Of a DNA stretch of 64,000 nt, positions 26,284 to 36,906 are shown piece by piece (the stretch's first letter is position 1; the number at the start of each line of letters is the position of its first letter). The DNA lies in assembly GCA_937958475.1 (NCBI GenBank), contig CALFXR010000221.1, forward strand, positions 6,012 to 70,011. Reading direction: 5' to 3'. A program made the position numbers and the translations under genes. This stretch comes from an uncultured Mesorhizobium sp. Lineage in GTDB: Bacteria; Pseudomonadota; Alphaproteobacteria; Rhizobiales; Rhizobiaceae. A model generated the notes under the pieces. That model saw only the letters and a list, made by a program, of their open reading frames with translations. It did not search any database and had not been told where the DNA came from.

Positions 26284-26304
26284 AGTTTAGAATTCTTCTA
26301 AACT
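26284..26304. promoter_or_regulatory. Irr box (iron-control element) upstream of fbpAB
   Basis: A perfect inverted repeat with 9-bp arms and a 3-base spacer; its core TTTAGAATTCTTCTAAA (26286-26302) matches the ICE/Irr-box consensus TTTAGAA-N3-TTCTAAA known from Bradyrhizobium and other Rhizobiales. It lies about 97 bp before fbpA. Irr accumulates under iron and haem limitation and can activate uptake genes, which fits its place here. Confidence 0.9.
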
Positions 26305-26400
26305 ATTGTATTCCTTGTGCTTTCCCTTGACCCTCGCCGCGTCGTGGCGCAAGAACGGGCAAACTCGCGGCGATCGCGGAACAATAACAAGGAGAGCCCA

Positions 26401-27447
26401 ATGCGCTTCCATCTTTTCCAGGCAGGCTTCGCCCTGTGCACGTCGCTCGCGGTGACCGCGCTTGCCGGCCCCGCCGCCGCCGATGGCGTGGTGAACATCT
26501 ACTCCTACCGCCAACCCGACCTGATCAAGCCGGTCCTCGACGCCTTCACCGCCGAGACCGGAATCAAGACGGAGGTGCTGTTCCTCGACAAGGGCCTGGA
26601 AGACCGCATCCTCGCGGAAGGTCTCAACTCTCCCGCCGACGTCATTCTGACCGTCGACATCGCCCGCCTCACGGCCGCCAAGGCCAAGGGCGTCACCCAG
26701 GCGCTCGACGACCAGACGGTCAACGCCAACATCCCCGCCGAGTACCGCGACCCCGAGGGGCACTGGTTCGGCCTCACCAAGCGCGGCCGGGTGATCTACG
26801 CCTCCAAGGAGCGCGTCGGCGACGAGCCGATCGCTTATGCCGACCTCGCCGATCCGAAGTGGAAGGGCAAGATCTGCATGCGCTCCGGCCAGCACGACTA
26901 CAATCTCGGCCTGTTCTCGGCGGCTATTGCCCATTGGGGCGAGGCGAAGACAGAAGAGTGGATGAAGGGCCTCAAGGCAAATCTGGCGCGCAAGCCCGAC
27001 GGAGGCGACCGGCCCCAGGCGAAGGCCATCTTCGCCGGCGAGTGCGACATCGCGCTCGGCAACACCTACTATGTCGGCCTCATGCTCACCAACGACAAGG
27101 AGCCACAGGAGAAGGACTGGGCGAACGCCATCAAGGTGGTGTTCCCGACCTTCGAGAACGGGCTGACCCACGTCAATATCTCGGGTGCGGCACTCGCCAA
27201 GAACGCCCCGAACCGGGACAACGCCGTCAAGCTGATCGAGTACCTGTCGAGCCACGACGCGCAGAAGATCTATGCCGAGCAGGTCTTCGAGTACCCGGCC
27301 GAACCGGGCGTGGAGCCGTCGGAGATCGTCAAGTCGTTCGGCACGCTCAACGCCGACACGCTGCCCTTGACCGACATCGCCAAGAATCGCAAGGCGGCGT
27401 CGGAGATGGTCGACCGGGTTGGTCTCGACGACGGCCCGTCAAGCTGA
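26401..27447 (+). CDS. fbpA: Iron(III) ABC transporter substrate-binding protein
   Basis: 348 residues, periplasmic, with signal peptide (FALCTSLAVTALAGPAAADG). FbpA/FutA family: GVVNIYSYRQPDLIKPVLDAF opening, GLEDRILAEGLNSPADVILTVD, and the adjacent tyrosines GNTYYVGLM that bind ferric iron in the family. AAGGAGA precedes the ATG at 26401. First gene of the fbpA-fbpB pair under the Irr box, so predicted to be induced under iron limitation. Confidence 0.93.
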   Translation: MRFHLFQAGFALCTSLAVTALAGPAAADGVVNIYSYRQPDLIKPVLDAFTAETGIKTEVLFLDKGLEDRILAEGLNSPADVILTVDIARLTAAKAKGVTQALDDQTVNANIPAEYRDPEGHWFGLTKRGRVIYASKERVGDEPIAYADLADPKWKGKICMRSGQHDYNLGLFSAAIAHWGEAKTEEWMKGLKANLARKPDGGDRPQAKAIFAGECDIALGNTYYVGLMLTNDKEPQEKDWANAIKVVFPTFENGLTHVNISGAALAKNAPNRDNAVKLIEYLSSHDAQKIYAEQVFEYPAEPGVEPSEIVKSFGTLNADTLPLTDIAKNRKAASEMVDRVGLDDGPSS

Positions 27448-27522
27448 ACCTCGACGGAGGCTTGACGTCGGCGCAGGGCGGCGTATGAGCGCCGCTGGGA
27501 CAGGCAACCGACCGGGGCCGAG

Positions 27523-29244
27523 TTGACGAGAAGCGCGGGCGCCATCGCCGGAAAGGAAAGCGCAAGCGCCGACCGCGTCGTTGATCGCCGTCGCGCCCGT
27601 CGCGATCCGCATCCCTACATCCGCTCAATCATGATCGCGATTTCCGTGATCGTGCTCCTGCCGGTGGCCACGCTGGTGGCCATCGCCCTGTCCGGCGACG
27701 GGAGCGACTGGCCTCACCTCGTCTCCACCGTACTGCCGGGCGCGGTCGCGACGACAATCTACCTCCTCATCCTGGTCTCAGTCGGCACGGTGTCGATCGG
27801 GGTCACCAGCGCGTGGCTGATCGTCGGCTACGACTTCCCGTTGCGCCGCGTCTTCTCCTGGGCGCTCGTCCTGCCGCTGGCCGTACCGCCCTACCTTGCC
27901 GCCTACGCCTTCGCCGAGTTCTTCCATTTCACCGGACCGGTGCAGGGTCTGCTGCGGACGGCGTTCGGCTTCACATCGATCCACGACTACTGGTTCCCCG
28001 ATATCCGCTCTACGCCAGGGGCGGCCATCGTCCTGTCCTGCGTGCTCTACCCTTACGTCTACCTGACGTCTCGAGTCGTCTTCCTGCTCCAGGGACGCAA
28101 CATCGCCGATGTGGCGCGCACGCTCGGCGCCGGACCGGGCAAGGTGTTCTGGAGGATCCTGCTGCCCGTGGCACGTCCAGCGATCGTCGCGGGGACGGTG
28201 CTGGTGCTGATGGAGACGATCAACGACATCGGCGCTTCCGAGTATCTCGGCGTGAGAACGCTGACCTTCTCGGTCTTTTCGACATGGCTGAACCGCGGCA
28301 GCCTGGAAGGCGCAGCGCAGATTGCCATGGTCATGCTGGCGTTGGTCTTCCTTCTCCTGGCTGTCGAGCAGAGGGCACGACGGCGCCAGCGCTTCCACAC
28401 CGGACGCGCGACGCATATGAAGTCGCGTCCGCCGCGCGTTGTCCTGCGCGGCGTCGGTGCCACCACGGCTACCGTTGCGGTGGCATTGCCGGTCCTGTTC
28501 GGTTTCGGCATCCCGATCTACGTGTTCGGCGCCTATGCATCGCGCCGGCTCGATCGGTTCTTCACGCCGGAACTCGGTTCGGCGCTGCTGAACTCGGTGA
28601 TCACGGCGACGCTCACGGCCGTGCTGACGATCACGGTTGCCCTCGTCCTCCTCAACGCGGTGCGGCTGGTCAGAACGCGCCCGGTCGGCGCGATGGTACG
28701 CATGGCATCGATCGGCTATGCACTGCCCGGCACTATCCTCGCGCTCGGCCTTCTCTTCGCCCTCGCCCGCTTCGACAATACCGTCGATGCCTTCGCCCGC
28801 GCCTATGTCGGCGTATCGACGGGGCTGCTGCTGACGGGGACGTCCGCCGCCGTGGTGCTTGCCTGCACGATCCGCTTCGTCGCGCTCGCCGAAGGAGCGC
28901 TTCGCTCGGGTCTTGAGAAGCTCCCCGCCAATCTCGACGAGGCCGCGCGCAGCCTTGGGCAAAGCCCGGCAAGAAGTGCCGGGCTGGTGCTGCTACCGCT
29001 GTTGCGGCCAGCGATCTTCACCGCCGCGGTCCTCGTCTTCGTCGACACAGTCAAGGAACTGTCGGCGACGATACTGCTCAGGCCTTTCGGCTTCAACACG
29101 CTGGCAACCAGCGTCTATGAGAATGCCTCGAGGGCGGTGATCGAGGAGGCCGCGCCGGCGGCGATCCTGATCATCGTGACGGCGCTGGCGCCTGTCGTGC
29201 TGTTGTCGAATGCACTGGCCGCCGACAAGGAAGCGACCCTGTAG
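27523..29244 (+). CDS. fbpB: Iron(III) ABC transporter permease, fused two-domain
   Basis: 573 residues, about 12 transmembrane helices in two BPD_transp_1 domains, each with the EAA-type loop (ADVARTLGAGPGKVFWRILLP and DEAARSLGQSPARSAGLVLLP). This matches FbpB-type ferric iron permeases that receive Fe(III) from FbpA. It begins with TTG at 27523, giving a short Arg-rich cytoplasmic N terminus; an ATG at 27631 would cut into the first helix. It is 75 bp after fbpA. No ATPase gene (fbpC) follows, so the ATPase must be encoded elsewhere or shared. Confidence 0.9.
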   Translation: MTRSAGAIAGKESASADRVVDRRRARRDPHPYIRSIMIAISVIVLLPVATLVAIALSGDGSDWPHLVSTVLPGAVATTIYLLILVSVGTVSIGVTSAWLIVGYDFPLRRVFSWALVLPLAVPPYLAAYAFAEFFHFTGPVQGLLRTAFGFTSIHDYWFPDIRSTPGAAIVLSCVLYPYVYLTSRVVFLLQGRNIADVARTLGAGPGKVFWRILLPVARPAIVAGTVLVLMETINDIGASEYLGVRTLTFSVFSTWLNRGSLEGAAQIAMVMLALVFLLLAVEQRARRRQRFHTGRATHMKSRPPRVVLRGVGATTATVAVALPVLFGFGIPIYVFGAYASRRLDRFFTPELGSALLNSVITATLTAVLTITVALVLLNAVRLVRTRPVGAMVRMASIGYALPGTILALGLLFALARFDNTVDAFARAYVGVSTGLLLTGTSAAVVLACTIRFVALAEGALRSGLEKLPANLDEAARSLGQSPARSAGLVLLPLLRPAIFTAAVLVFVDTVKELSATILLRPFGFNTLATSVYENASRAVIEEAAPAAILIIVTALAPVVLLSNALAADKEATL

Positions 29245-29299
29245 ACCGCAGCGGCGAGTTGTCCGCGGCATCTTCTTCGAGCAGGTCCCGAAAAGAAAA

Positions 29300-29322
29300 A
29301 AGGCGCCGCAGGGGGGCGCCTT
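29300..29322. terminator. Intrinsic terminator after fbpB
   Basis: AAGGCGCC / GGCGCCTT with a seven-base loop. The longer A/T tract is on the left, so it works best for leftward transcription; it also ends the fbpAB message. The remaining 29323-29531 is AT-richer and shows nothing else I can support. Confidence 0.65.
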
Positions 29323-29531
29323 GAAAGTAATACTGCTGTGACAACGGGGCTTGAGCGAACTGGCTTCCGGGGGCGAAAGCGGGATTACTCCCTCAAGTTA
29401 CGCACGACTATCGGCACGCCGCGTTAACAAAACCTTACCGGGATGGCCGGGAGTTTACCAATTCGTACCAGCCTTGAAATCTAGGTAAATTTCGGCTTCA
29501 CCATCCGTTAACCCTAGGGGGCGGAATCCCG

Positions 29532-31490
<1,959 letters not shown>

Positions 31491-31716
31491 TCGAAAACCT
31501 CCAAGACAGGCGCGCGGTTATGTCATGTGGTCGCACGGATGAGCAAGACGTCGTCCAAGCGGGTGCCTGCGTTCAATCGGTTGAATGGCACGGCGACTGG
31601 AACATGCCGCCATTGCGCCGACACAATGACTTGAAATGCCGGTCCGGTCGGGTAAACCCGCAGAGCAAGACCGCACCGGGGAACCAGGCCGACAACGCTC
31701 GGCGCAATGGAGCACG

Positions 31717-33549
31717 ATGGCGTCCAACTTGGCCAGGTACGGTTTGTGGATCGTCGGCGCGCTGGCAGTCATCGCCGCCGCGCTGATCGCCGCCCTGCCC
31801 TACGTCGCCTCGGCGCAGATCGTGCGTGACCGCATCGCGCTGGAGGTCAGCGGCTGGAGCGGCTATCGCGTCGAACTCGGCGCCGCCCCGGAGATCGAGG
31901 TCTGGCCCTTCCGCGCCGTCCTGCGGGAGGTGACGCTGTCTGGATGGTTCGATACGGAGCGCAGGCCCGTGATCACGGCGGAAACGGTCGAGATCGACCT
32001 GTCGCCGCTCGCGGCGCTGAGGGGCGAAGTACTCTTTTCCACTGCCCGGGTCGTCCGGCCGACCATCCGTCTTGCTTCGAGCGCCGGCGACGTCGGGCTT
32101 TCGACCTCGCCCGTCGGTGGCCGGATCGCCCGCTCGATCGAAGAGGCTCGCAACGTCGTCGCGCGCGATCCGGTGAACCCGGACCTCGGCGCCTTGCCGC
32201 GCGATCCCTTCGGCACGATTCAGGTTGTCGACGGGCGCGTGGTTGCATCGCGTTCGGGCAAGGACGAGGATTTGTTGACCAGCGTAGCCGGGAGTTTCGC
32301 GTGGGCCGCCCTCGACCGGCCGTCGCGGCTTTCCATGACCGGGATATGGCGAGGCGAGAGCATCGCGCTCGATCTTTCGGCGGAACGCCCGCTGGTCCTC
32401 CTTGCCGGAGGCACCGCACCGCTATCGATCAACCTGAAGTCCGCGCCCGCGTCGTTCGCATTCGATGGGACGGCGAGTTTTTCCGGCGATACGTTCTTTG
32501 CCGGTTCAGCCAAATTCGCCTCGCCGTCGCTTCGCCGCATGCTCGAGTGGTCGGCGTCCGCGCCAGCGCCTGGTTCGCCGATCGGCGTGGTCTCGATCGA
32601 GGGGCGGATCGGAGGAAACCGGCAGCGCATGAAGATCGAGGACGCGCGCATGTCCATCGACGGGAACTCCGGCATGGGCGTGCTCGAACTCGCATGGGCC
32701 GAACGGATGCCCTCCCTTTCAGGGACGCTTGCTTTCGAGACTCTCGATCTTCCGTCCTTCTTGTCGGCGTTTGGTGCCGAGGACGGCCCGGCGCGGCTTT
32801 CCGGCGGCATCGGCACCGACCTCGCCCACCGCATCGATCTCGACCTTCGCCTGTCGGCCGAGCATGCGACGACAGGATTGTTCTCACTCGACGACGTCGC
32901 TGCGACCGCGCGGGTCAAAAAGGGGCATGCCGCTTTCGACGTCTCCGATGCGGCCGCATTCGGCGGAAACGTGCAAGCGAGCATCCGCATCGACCGCAAG
33001 CCGGATGGCGACGTCGCGGAAATCCGCTTTCTCGGCGAGGAAGTCGACGGAGGTATCGTCACCGCATTCGCGCCGCTGCTCAGGATTCTCCCCGCAGCCA
33101 AGGGCAACGTCTCCGCCACGATCAAGGCGCCGGCCGGCACCTGGACCGAGATCGTCGCGGCGGCCGAAGGCACTTTTTCGGCGAACTTCGGCGAGGGCAT
33201 CATCCAGAAGCTCGACCTCCGGGCCTTCCTCGACCGCCTCGCCAAGGGCGATTTCTTCGCCCTCGACGAGATCGCGAAAGGTTCTCTGGCCGTGAAGGGG
33301 GTCGAGATCAAGGCCGCGCTCTCGAAGGGGGTCGCGCGAATCTCCAAGGCCGAGATCCGCACCGCGACGGAGACGATCTCGGTCTCCGGCATCATACCGT
33401 CGGTTGGCGGCCTGGCCCTCTCGGGATCGATTGCCCGGACGGGCGAGCCGCAGTCCGCGCCGCCGCACAGCATTTCCTTCTTCGTCGGCGGCTCCTGGTC
33501 CAATCCCTTCGTGGTGCCCGCGGCGAATGCGTCCACTGCCGCGGACTGA
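31717..33549 (+). CDS. AsmA family protein
   Basis: 610 residues. One N-terminal transmembrane anchor (GLWIVGALAVIAAALIAALP) followed by a large periplasmic beta-rich part: RDRIALEVSGWSGYRVELGAAPEIEVWP matches the AsmA N-terminal domain, and the C-terminal third (ILPAAKGNVSATIKAPAGTW, EGTFSANFGEGIIQKLDLRAFLDRLAKGDFFALDEI) matches the AsmA_2 domain. AsmA-like proteins resemble phospholipid-transport bridges between membranes and affect outer-membrane assembly; which applies here is unknown. Start at 31717. Confidence 0.85.
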   Translation: MASNLARYGLWIVGALAVIAAALIAALPYVASAQIVRDRIALEVSGWSGYRVELGAAPEIEVWPFRAVLREVTLSGWFDTERRPVITAETVEIDLSPLAALRGEVLFSTARVVRPTIRLASSAGDVGLSTSPVGGRIARSIEEARNVVARDPVNPDLGALPRDPFGTIQVVDGRVVASRSGKDEDLLTSVAGSFAWAALDRPSRLSMTGIWRGESIALDLSAERPLVLLAGGTAPLSINLKSAPASFAFDGTASFSGDTFFAGSAKFASPSLRRMLEWSASAPAPGSPIGVVSIEGRIGGNRQRMKIEDARMSIDGNSGMGVLELAWAERMPSLSGTLAFETLDLPSFLSAFGAEDGPARLSGGIGTDLAHRIDLDLRLSAEHATTGLFSLDDVAATARVKKGHAAFDVSDAAAFGGNVQASIRIDRKPDGDVAEIRFLGEEVDGGIVTAFAPLLRILPAAKGNVSATIKAPAGTWTEIVAAAEGTFSANFGEGIIQKLDLRAFLDRLAKGDFFALDEIAKGSLAVKGVEIKAALSKGVARISKAEIRTATETISVSGIIPSVGGLALSGSIARTGEPQSAPPHSISFFVGGSWSNPFVVPAANASTAAD

Positions 33550-33612
33550 GCGCAGATTCAATTCGCCGGCGAATCGCGATAGAATTTTCTCCCGCGGGCA
33601 AGAGGGGAATCG

Positions 33613-33855
33613 GTGTTCAGGCTGCTTTCGGCCACTTTCAAGATTGCCGTCGTTTCGCTGATCACCGGGGCAGGTCTCTCCGTGTTCGACATCACGGCGG
33701 CGGACGTGTTCGGCAAAGTCGGGCTGACCGAGGAACGCGCCCTGGAACTGCTCGAGAGCGGCGTGCAGTGGGCGATCCCCAACCTCGTGCTGGGCTCGAT
33801 GATCATCGTGCCGATCTGGATCGTCGTCTACCTGCTGCGCCCGCCCCGCGGCTGA
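33613..33855 (+). CDS. Small two-helix membrane protein (DUF6460-like)
   Basis: 80 residues: hydrophobic helix at 9-30, an acidic amphipathic middle (FGKVGLTEERALELLESG), a second helix at 52-74 and a short RPPRG tail. The layout matches a widespread small Rhizobiales family that I recall as DUF6460; function unknown. GTG start at 33613 with AGAGGGGA before it. It lies 63 bp downstream of the AsmA gene on the same strand, so possibly co-transcribed. Confidence 0.72.
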   Translation: MFRLLSATFKIAVVSLITGAGLSVFDITAADVFGKVGLTEERALELLESGVQWAIPNLVLGSMIIVPIWIVVYLLRPPRG

Positions 33856-33891
33856 AGCGCCGGCGGTATCCGACCCGTACCCGAAACAGGC

Positions 33892-34710
33892 CTACCCGCG
33901 TTGCGCGGCGTGTTCGTCGCGCTGGCGTTGCACTTCCCGCCGCTTGTTGACGATCGCCGCCGCGATCACACCGACGGTTACCACCGCGATCAGCAGCGTA
34001 CAGACGGCGTTGATCTCCGGCGTCACGCCGAGACGCACCTGGCTGTAGATCTTCATCGGCAGCGTCGTCGCGCCCGGACCGGACGTGAAGGAAGCGATGA
34101 CGAGATCGTCGAGGGAAAGCGTGAAAGCCAGCATCCAGCCGGAGATGATCGCGGGCAGGATGACGGGCAGCGTCACCTGGAAGAATGTCGTCACCGGCGT
34201 CGCACCGAGATCCATCGCCGCTTCCTCGAGAGAGCGGTCGAAGGTGACCAGGCGCGACTGGACAACGACGGCGACGAAGCACATCGTGAAGGTGATATGC
34301 GCCAACGTAACGGTCAGGAAGCCGCGGTCGAGCCCCATCGAGACGAACAGCAGGAGCAGCGACAGCCCGGTGATGACTTCCGGCATGACGAGCGGCGCGA
34401 AGACCATGCCCGAGAACAGGAGCCGCCCACGGAAGCGGGTGTAGCGAGTCAGCGCCAGGGCTGCCATGGTGCCAAGGACCGTGGCGACCGTCGCCGAGAT
34501 GAAGGCGACGCGGGCGGTGACCCAGGCGGCGTCCATCAGCCCCCGGTTCTGGAACATTGCCACGTACCACTTGGTCGAGAATCCGCCCCAGACCGTGACC
34601 AGCTTCGATTCGTTGAACGAGAAGACGATCAGAAGCACGATCGGCAGATACAGGAACGCGAACCCCAGCACGATCGAGGCGATGTTGAATCGGCTCAGCG
34701 AAGCGTTCAT
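33892..34710 (-). CDS. potI: Putrescine ABC transporter permease (PotI/PotC)
   Basis: 272 residues with about six transmembrane helices; EAA loop DRSLEEAAMDLGATPVTTFFQVTLPVILPAI and IVLLIVFSFNESKLVTVWGGFSTKWY are typical of PotC/PotI. It forms the inner-membrane pore with PotH. It begins one base after the potH stop, so the two are translationally coupled. Last gene of the potF-potG-potH-potI unit. Confidence 0.92.
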   Translation of the reverse strand: MNASLSRFNIASIVLGFAFLYLPIVLLIVFSFNESKLVTVWGGFSTKWYVAMFQNRGLMDAAWVTARVAFISATVATVLGTMAALALTRYTRFRGRLLFSGMVFAPLVMPEVITGLSLLLLFVSMGLDRGFLTVTLAHITFTMCFVAVVVQSRLVTFDRSLEEAAMDLGATPVTTFFQVTLPVILPAIISGWMLAFTLSLDDLVIASFTSGPGATTLPMKIYSQVRLGVTPEINAVCTLLIAVVTVGVIAAAIVNKRREVQRQRDEHAAQRG

Positions 34711-34711
34711 G

Positions 34712-35680
34712 TCAGCGCCCCTGTTCCTGCGCGCGCGCCTGCGCGTTCTGGAAGAGCACGATAGGCACGACCAGCAGCAGCAGCAGAATCACGGCGACCG
34801 CCGAGGAGACCGGCCAGTCCCTGTTGGCGAAGAACTCGTTCCACAGCGTCTTGCCGATCATCAGAGTCTGCGACCCGCCGAGCAGGTCGGGGATGACGAA
34901 TTCGCCGACGGCGGGGATGAAGACCAGGAGGCAGCCGGCGACGACGCCCGGCAGCGAGAGCGGGAACGTGATCTTCCAGAAGGCCGAGGTCGGCGGACAG
35001 CCGAGATCCTGCGCGGCCTCGATCAGCGAATAATCCATCTTCTCCAGTGCGGAATAGAGCGGCAGGACCATGAACGGCAGGTAGGAATAAACGATGCCGA
35101 TGAAGATCGCCGTGTGTGTGTTCATGATGATCAGCGGCTGATCGATGACGCCGATCGTGAGCAGCAACTGGTTGAGCAGGCCTTCAGGCTTGAGGATGCC
35201 GATCCAGGCGTAGACGCGGATCAGGAAGCTCGTCCAGAAAGGCAGGATGACCAGCATCAGAAGGATCGGCCGCAGCGAGGCCGGCGCGCGCGCCATGCCA
35301 TAGGCGATCGGATAGCCGACCAGAAGGGTGAGGATGGTCGAGATCCCGGCGATCGTCAGGCTGGAGACGTAGGCGTTGAAATAGAGCGCGTCCTCGGTCA
35401 GCCACAGGTAGTTGTCGATCGAGAATTCGCGCAGCGACGCCAGGAAGCCCCCGACGCCCTCGGAAAAATCGAGCACGGGAACGTAGGGCGGCATCGCGAT
35501 GGCGGTCTGCGACAGGGAGATCTTGAAGACGATGACGAATGGAATGAGGAAGAAAAGCAGCAGCCAGATGTAGGGTACGGCGATGACCAGCCTCGCGGCG
35601 ACCGCCCGGACGATCCTCGTCCCCAGCCCGGTGTCGGTTCCAGCGTGCGATGCGGACTGCGAAAAGGCTGCGTTCGACAT
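34712..35680 (-). CDS. potH: Putrescine ABC transporter permease (PotH/PotB)
   Basis: 322 residues, about six transmembrane helices, with a cytoplasmic N-terminal extension of about 30 residues. EAA loop LIEAAQDLGCPPTSAFWKITFPLSLPGVV; IPYIWLLLFFLIPFVIVFKISLS in helix 1 is typical of PotB/PotH. It begins nine bases after the potG stop and ends just before potI, in the middle of a tight operon. Confidence 0.92.
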   Translation of the reverse strand: MSNAAFSQSASHAGTDTGLGTRIVRAVAARLVIAVPYIWLLLFFLIPFVIVFKISLSQTAIAMPPYVPVLDFSEGVGGFLASLREFSIDNYLWLTEDALYFNAYVSSLTIAGISTILTLLVGYPIAYGMARAPASLRPILLMLVILPFWTSFLIRVYAWIGILKPEGLLNQLLLTIGVIDQPLIIMNTHTAIFIGIVYSYLPFMVLPLYSALEKMDYSLIEAAQDLGCPPTSAFWKITFPLSLPGVVAGCLLVFIPAVGEFVIPDLLGGSQTLMIGKTLWNEFFANRDWPVSSAVAVILLLLLVVPIVLFQNAQARAQEQGR

Positions 35681-35689
35681 CGCCCTCTC

Positions 35690-36832
35690 CTATCGCGTCA
35701 GCACGACGCCGGAATCCGGCTTGAACGAAATCCAGGCCCGGTCATTCCAGGTCAGCGGATCGTCGGTCAGCCGGGCGCTGTTGAGCGACGCCGCCTTCAC
35801 CACGAGGCCGTTGCCGAGCTTCACGTAATAGACGGTCATGTCGCCGAAGTAGGCAATATCGTAGACTTCACCCTCGGCCGCATTGCTGTCGATATCCATC
35901 GGCGGCCGCGACGACACCTTGATCTTCTCGGGCCGCACCGCATAGGCGATCTTCGCGCCCGCCTGTGCGTCACCGGCGTTCTCGGTCCTGATCGAAATGC
36001 CGCTGTCGCCGTCGATGCTGGCCCCCGATGCATCACGGGCGGTCACCGTACCCTCGAACATGTTCACATTGCCGACGAAGTTGGCGACGAAGCGCGAGCC
36101 GGGCGCCTCGTAAACCTCTGCCGGCGTAGCCACCTGCATCACCTCGCCCTTGTCAATGATGGCGATGCGGTCGGCCATGGTCATCGCTTCTTCCTGGTCG
36201 TGGGTGACGACGACGAAAGTCAGGCCGAGCTTCTGCTGCAGGTCCATCAGTTCGAACTGCGTCTCCTCGCGCAGCTTCTTGTCGAGAGCACCGAGCGGCT
36301 CGTCGAGGAGCAGCACCTTCGGCCGCTTGGCGACGGAGCGCGCCAGCGCCACGCGCTGGCGCTGGCCGCCGGAGAGCTGGTGCGGCTTGCGCTTGGCGAA
36401 CTGCTCGAGCTTGACCAGCTTCAGCATCTCCGCGACGCGCTCTGCGATCTTGGACGCTTCCATGCCCTCCTGCTTCAGGCCGAAGGCGATATTGGCCTCC
36501 ACCGACATGTGCGGGAACAGCGCGTAGGATTGAAACATCATGTTCACCGGCCGCCGGTAGGGCGGGATGCCACGCAGATCCTGGCCGTCAAGCAGGATGC
36601 GCCCCGATGTCGGTTCCTCGAAGCCGGCGAGCATGCGCAGCAGGGTCGACTTGCCGCAGCCGGAGGCGCCGAGCAGTGCGAAGAACTCGCGCTCGTATAT
36701 GGAAAGCGAGAGGTTGTTGACGGCGGTGAAGTCGCCAAACCTCTTCGTCACCTGGTCGAATACGATGTAGGGTTTGGCGGCCTGGTCGTTCCACGGCGCG
36801 AAGTCCCTGCGAATGCTGCCGAGCGACTGCAT
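35690..36832 (-). CDS. potG: Putrescine ABC transporter ATPase (PotG/PotA)
   Basis: 380 residues. Walker A GASGCGKSTLLRMLAGFEEP, signature LSGGQRQRVALARSVAKRP, Walker B VLLLDEPLGALD, and a C-terminal TOBE domain (AKIAYAVRPEKIKVSSRPP). It energises import through PotH/PotI. A strong GC hairpin separates it from potF upstream, which may set lower expression than the binding protein. Confidence 0.94.
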   Translation of the reverse strand: MQSLGSIRRDFAPWNDQAAKPYIVFDQVTKRFGDFTAVNNLSLSIYEREFFALLGASGCGKSTLLRMLAGFEEPTSGRILLDGQDLRGIPPYRRPVNMMFQSYALFPHMSVEANIAFGLKQEGMEASKIAERVAEMLKLVKLEQFAKRKPHQLSGGQRQRVALARSVAKRPKVLLLDEPLGALDKKLREETQFELMDLQQKLGLTFVVVTHDQEEAMTMADRIAIIDKGEVMQVATPAEVYEAPGSRFVANFVGNVNMFEGTVTARDASGASIDGDSGISIRTENAGDAQAGAKIAYAVRPEKIKVSSRPPMDIDSNAAEGEVYDIAYFGDMTVYYVKLGNGLVVKAASLNSARLTDDPLTWNDRAWISFKPDSGVVLTR

Positions 36833-36869
36833 GTCCTGCTCCGTCCCCTGTCCACCCCGGAAGGAATGC

Positions 36870-36896
36870 GGGCCCGGCGGTGTCGCCGCCGGGCCC
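36870..36896 (-). repeat. Intercistronic hairpin between potF and potG
   Basis: Perfect 11-bp GC stem (GGGCCCGGCGG / CCGCCGGGCCC) with a five-base loop and no T-run. At this position, just after the binding-protein gene, such stems often protect the upstream message from 3' exonucleases or partly stop transcription, raising the binding protein over the membrane parts. Confidence 0.7.
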
Positions 36897-36906
36897 CTCG
36901 AACCGC

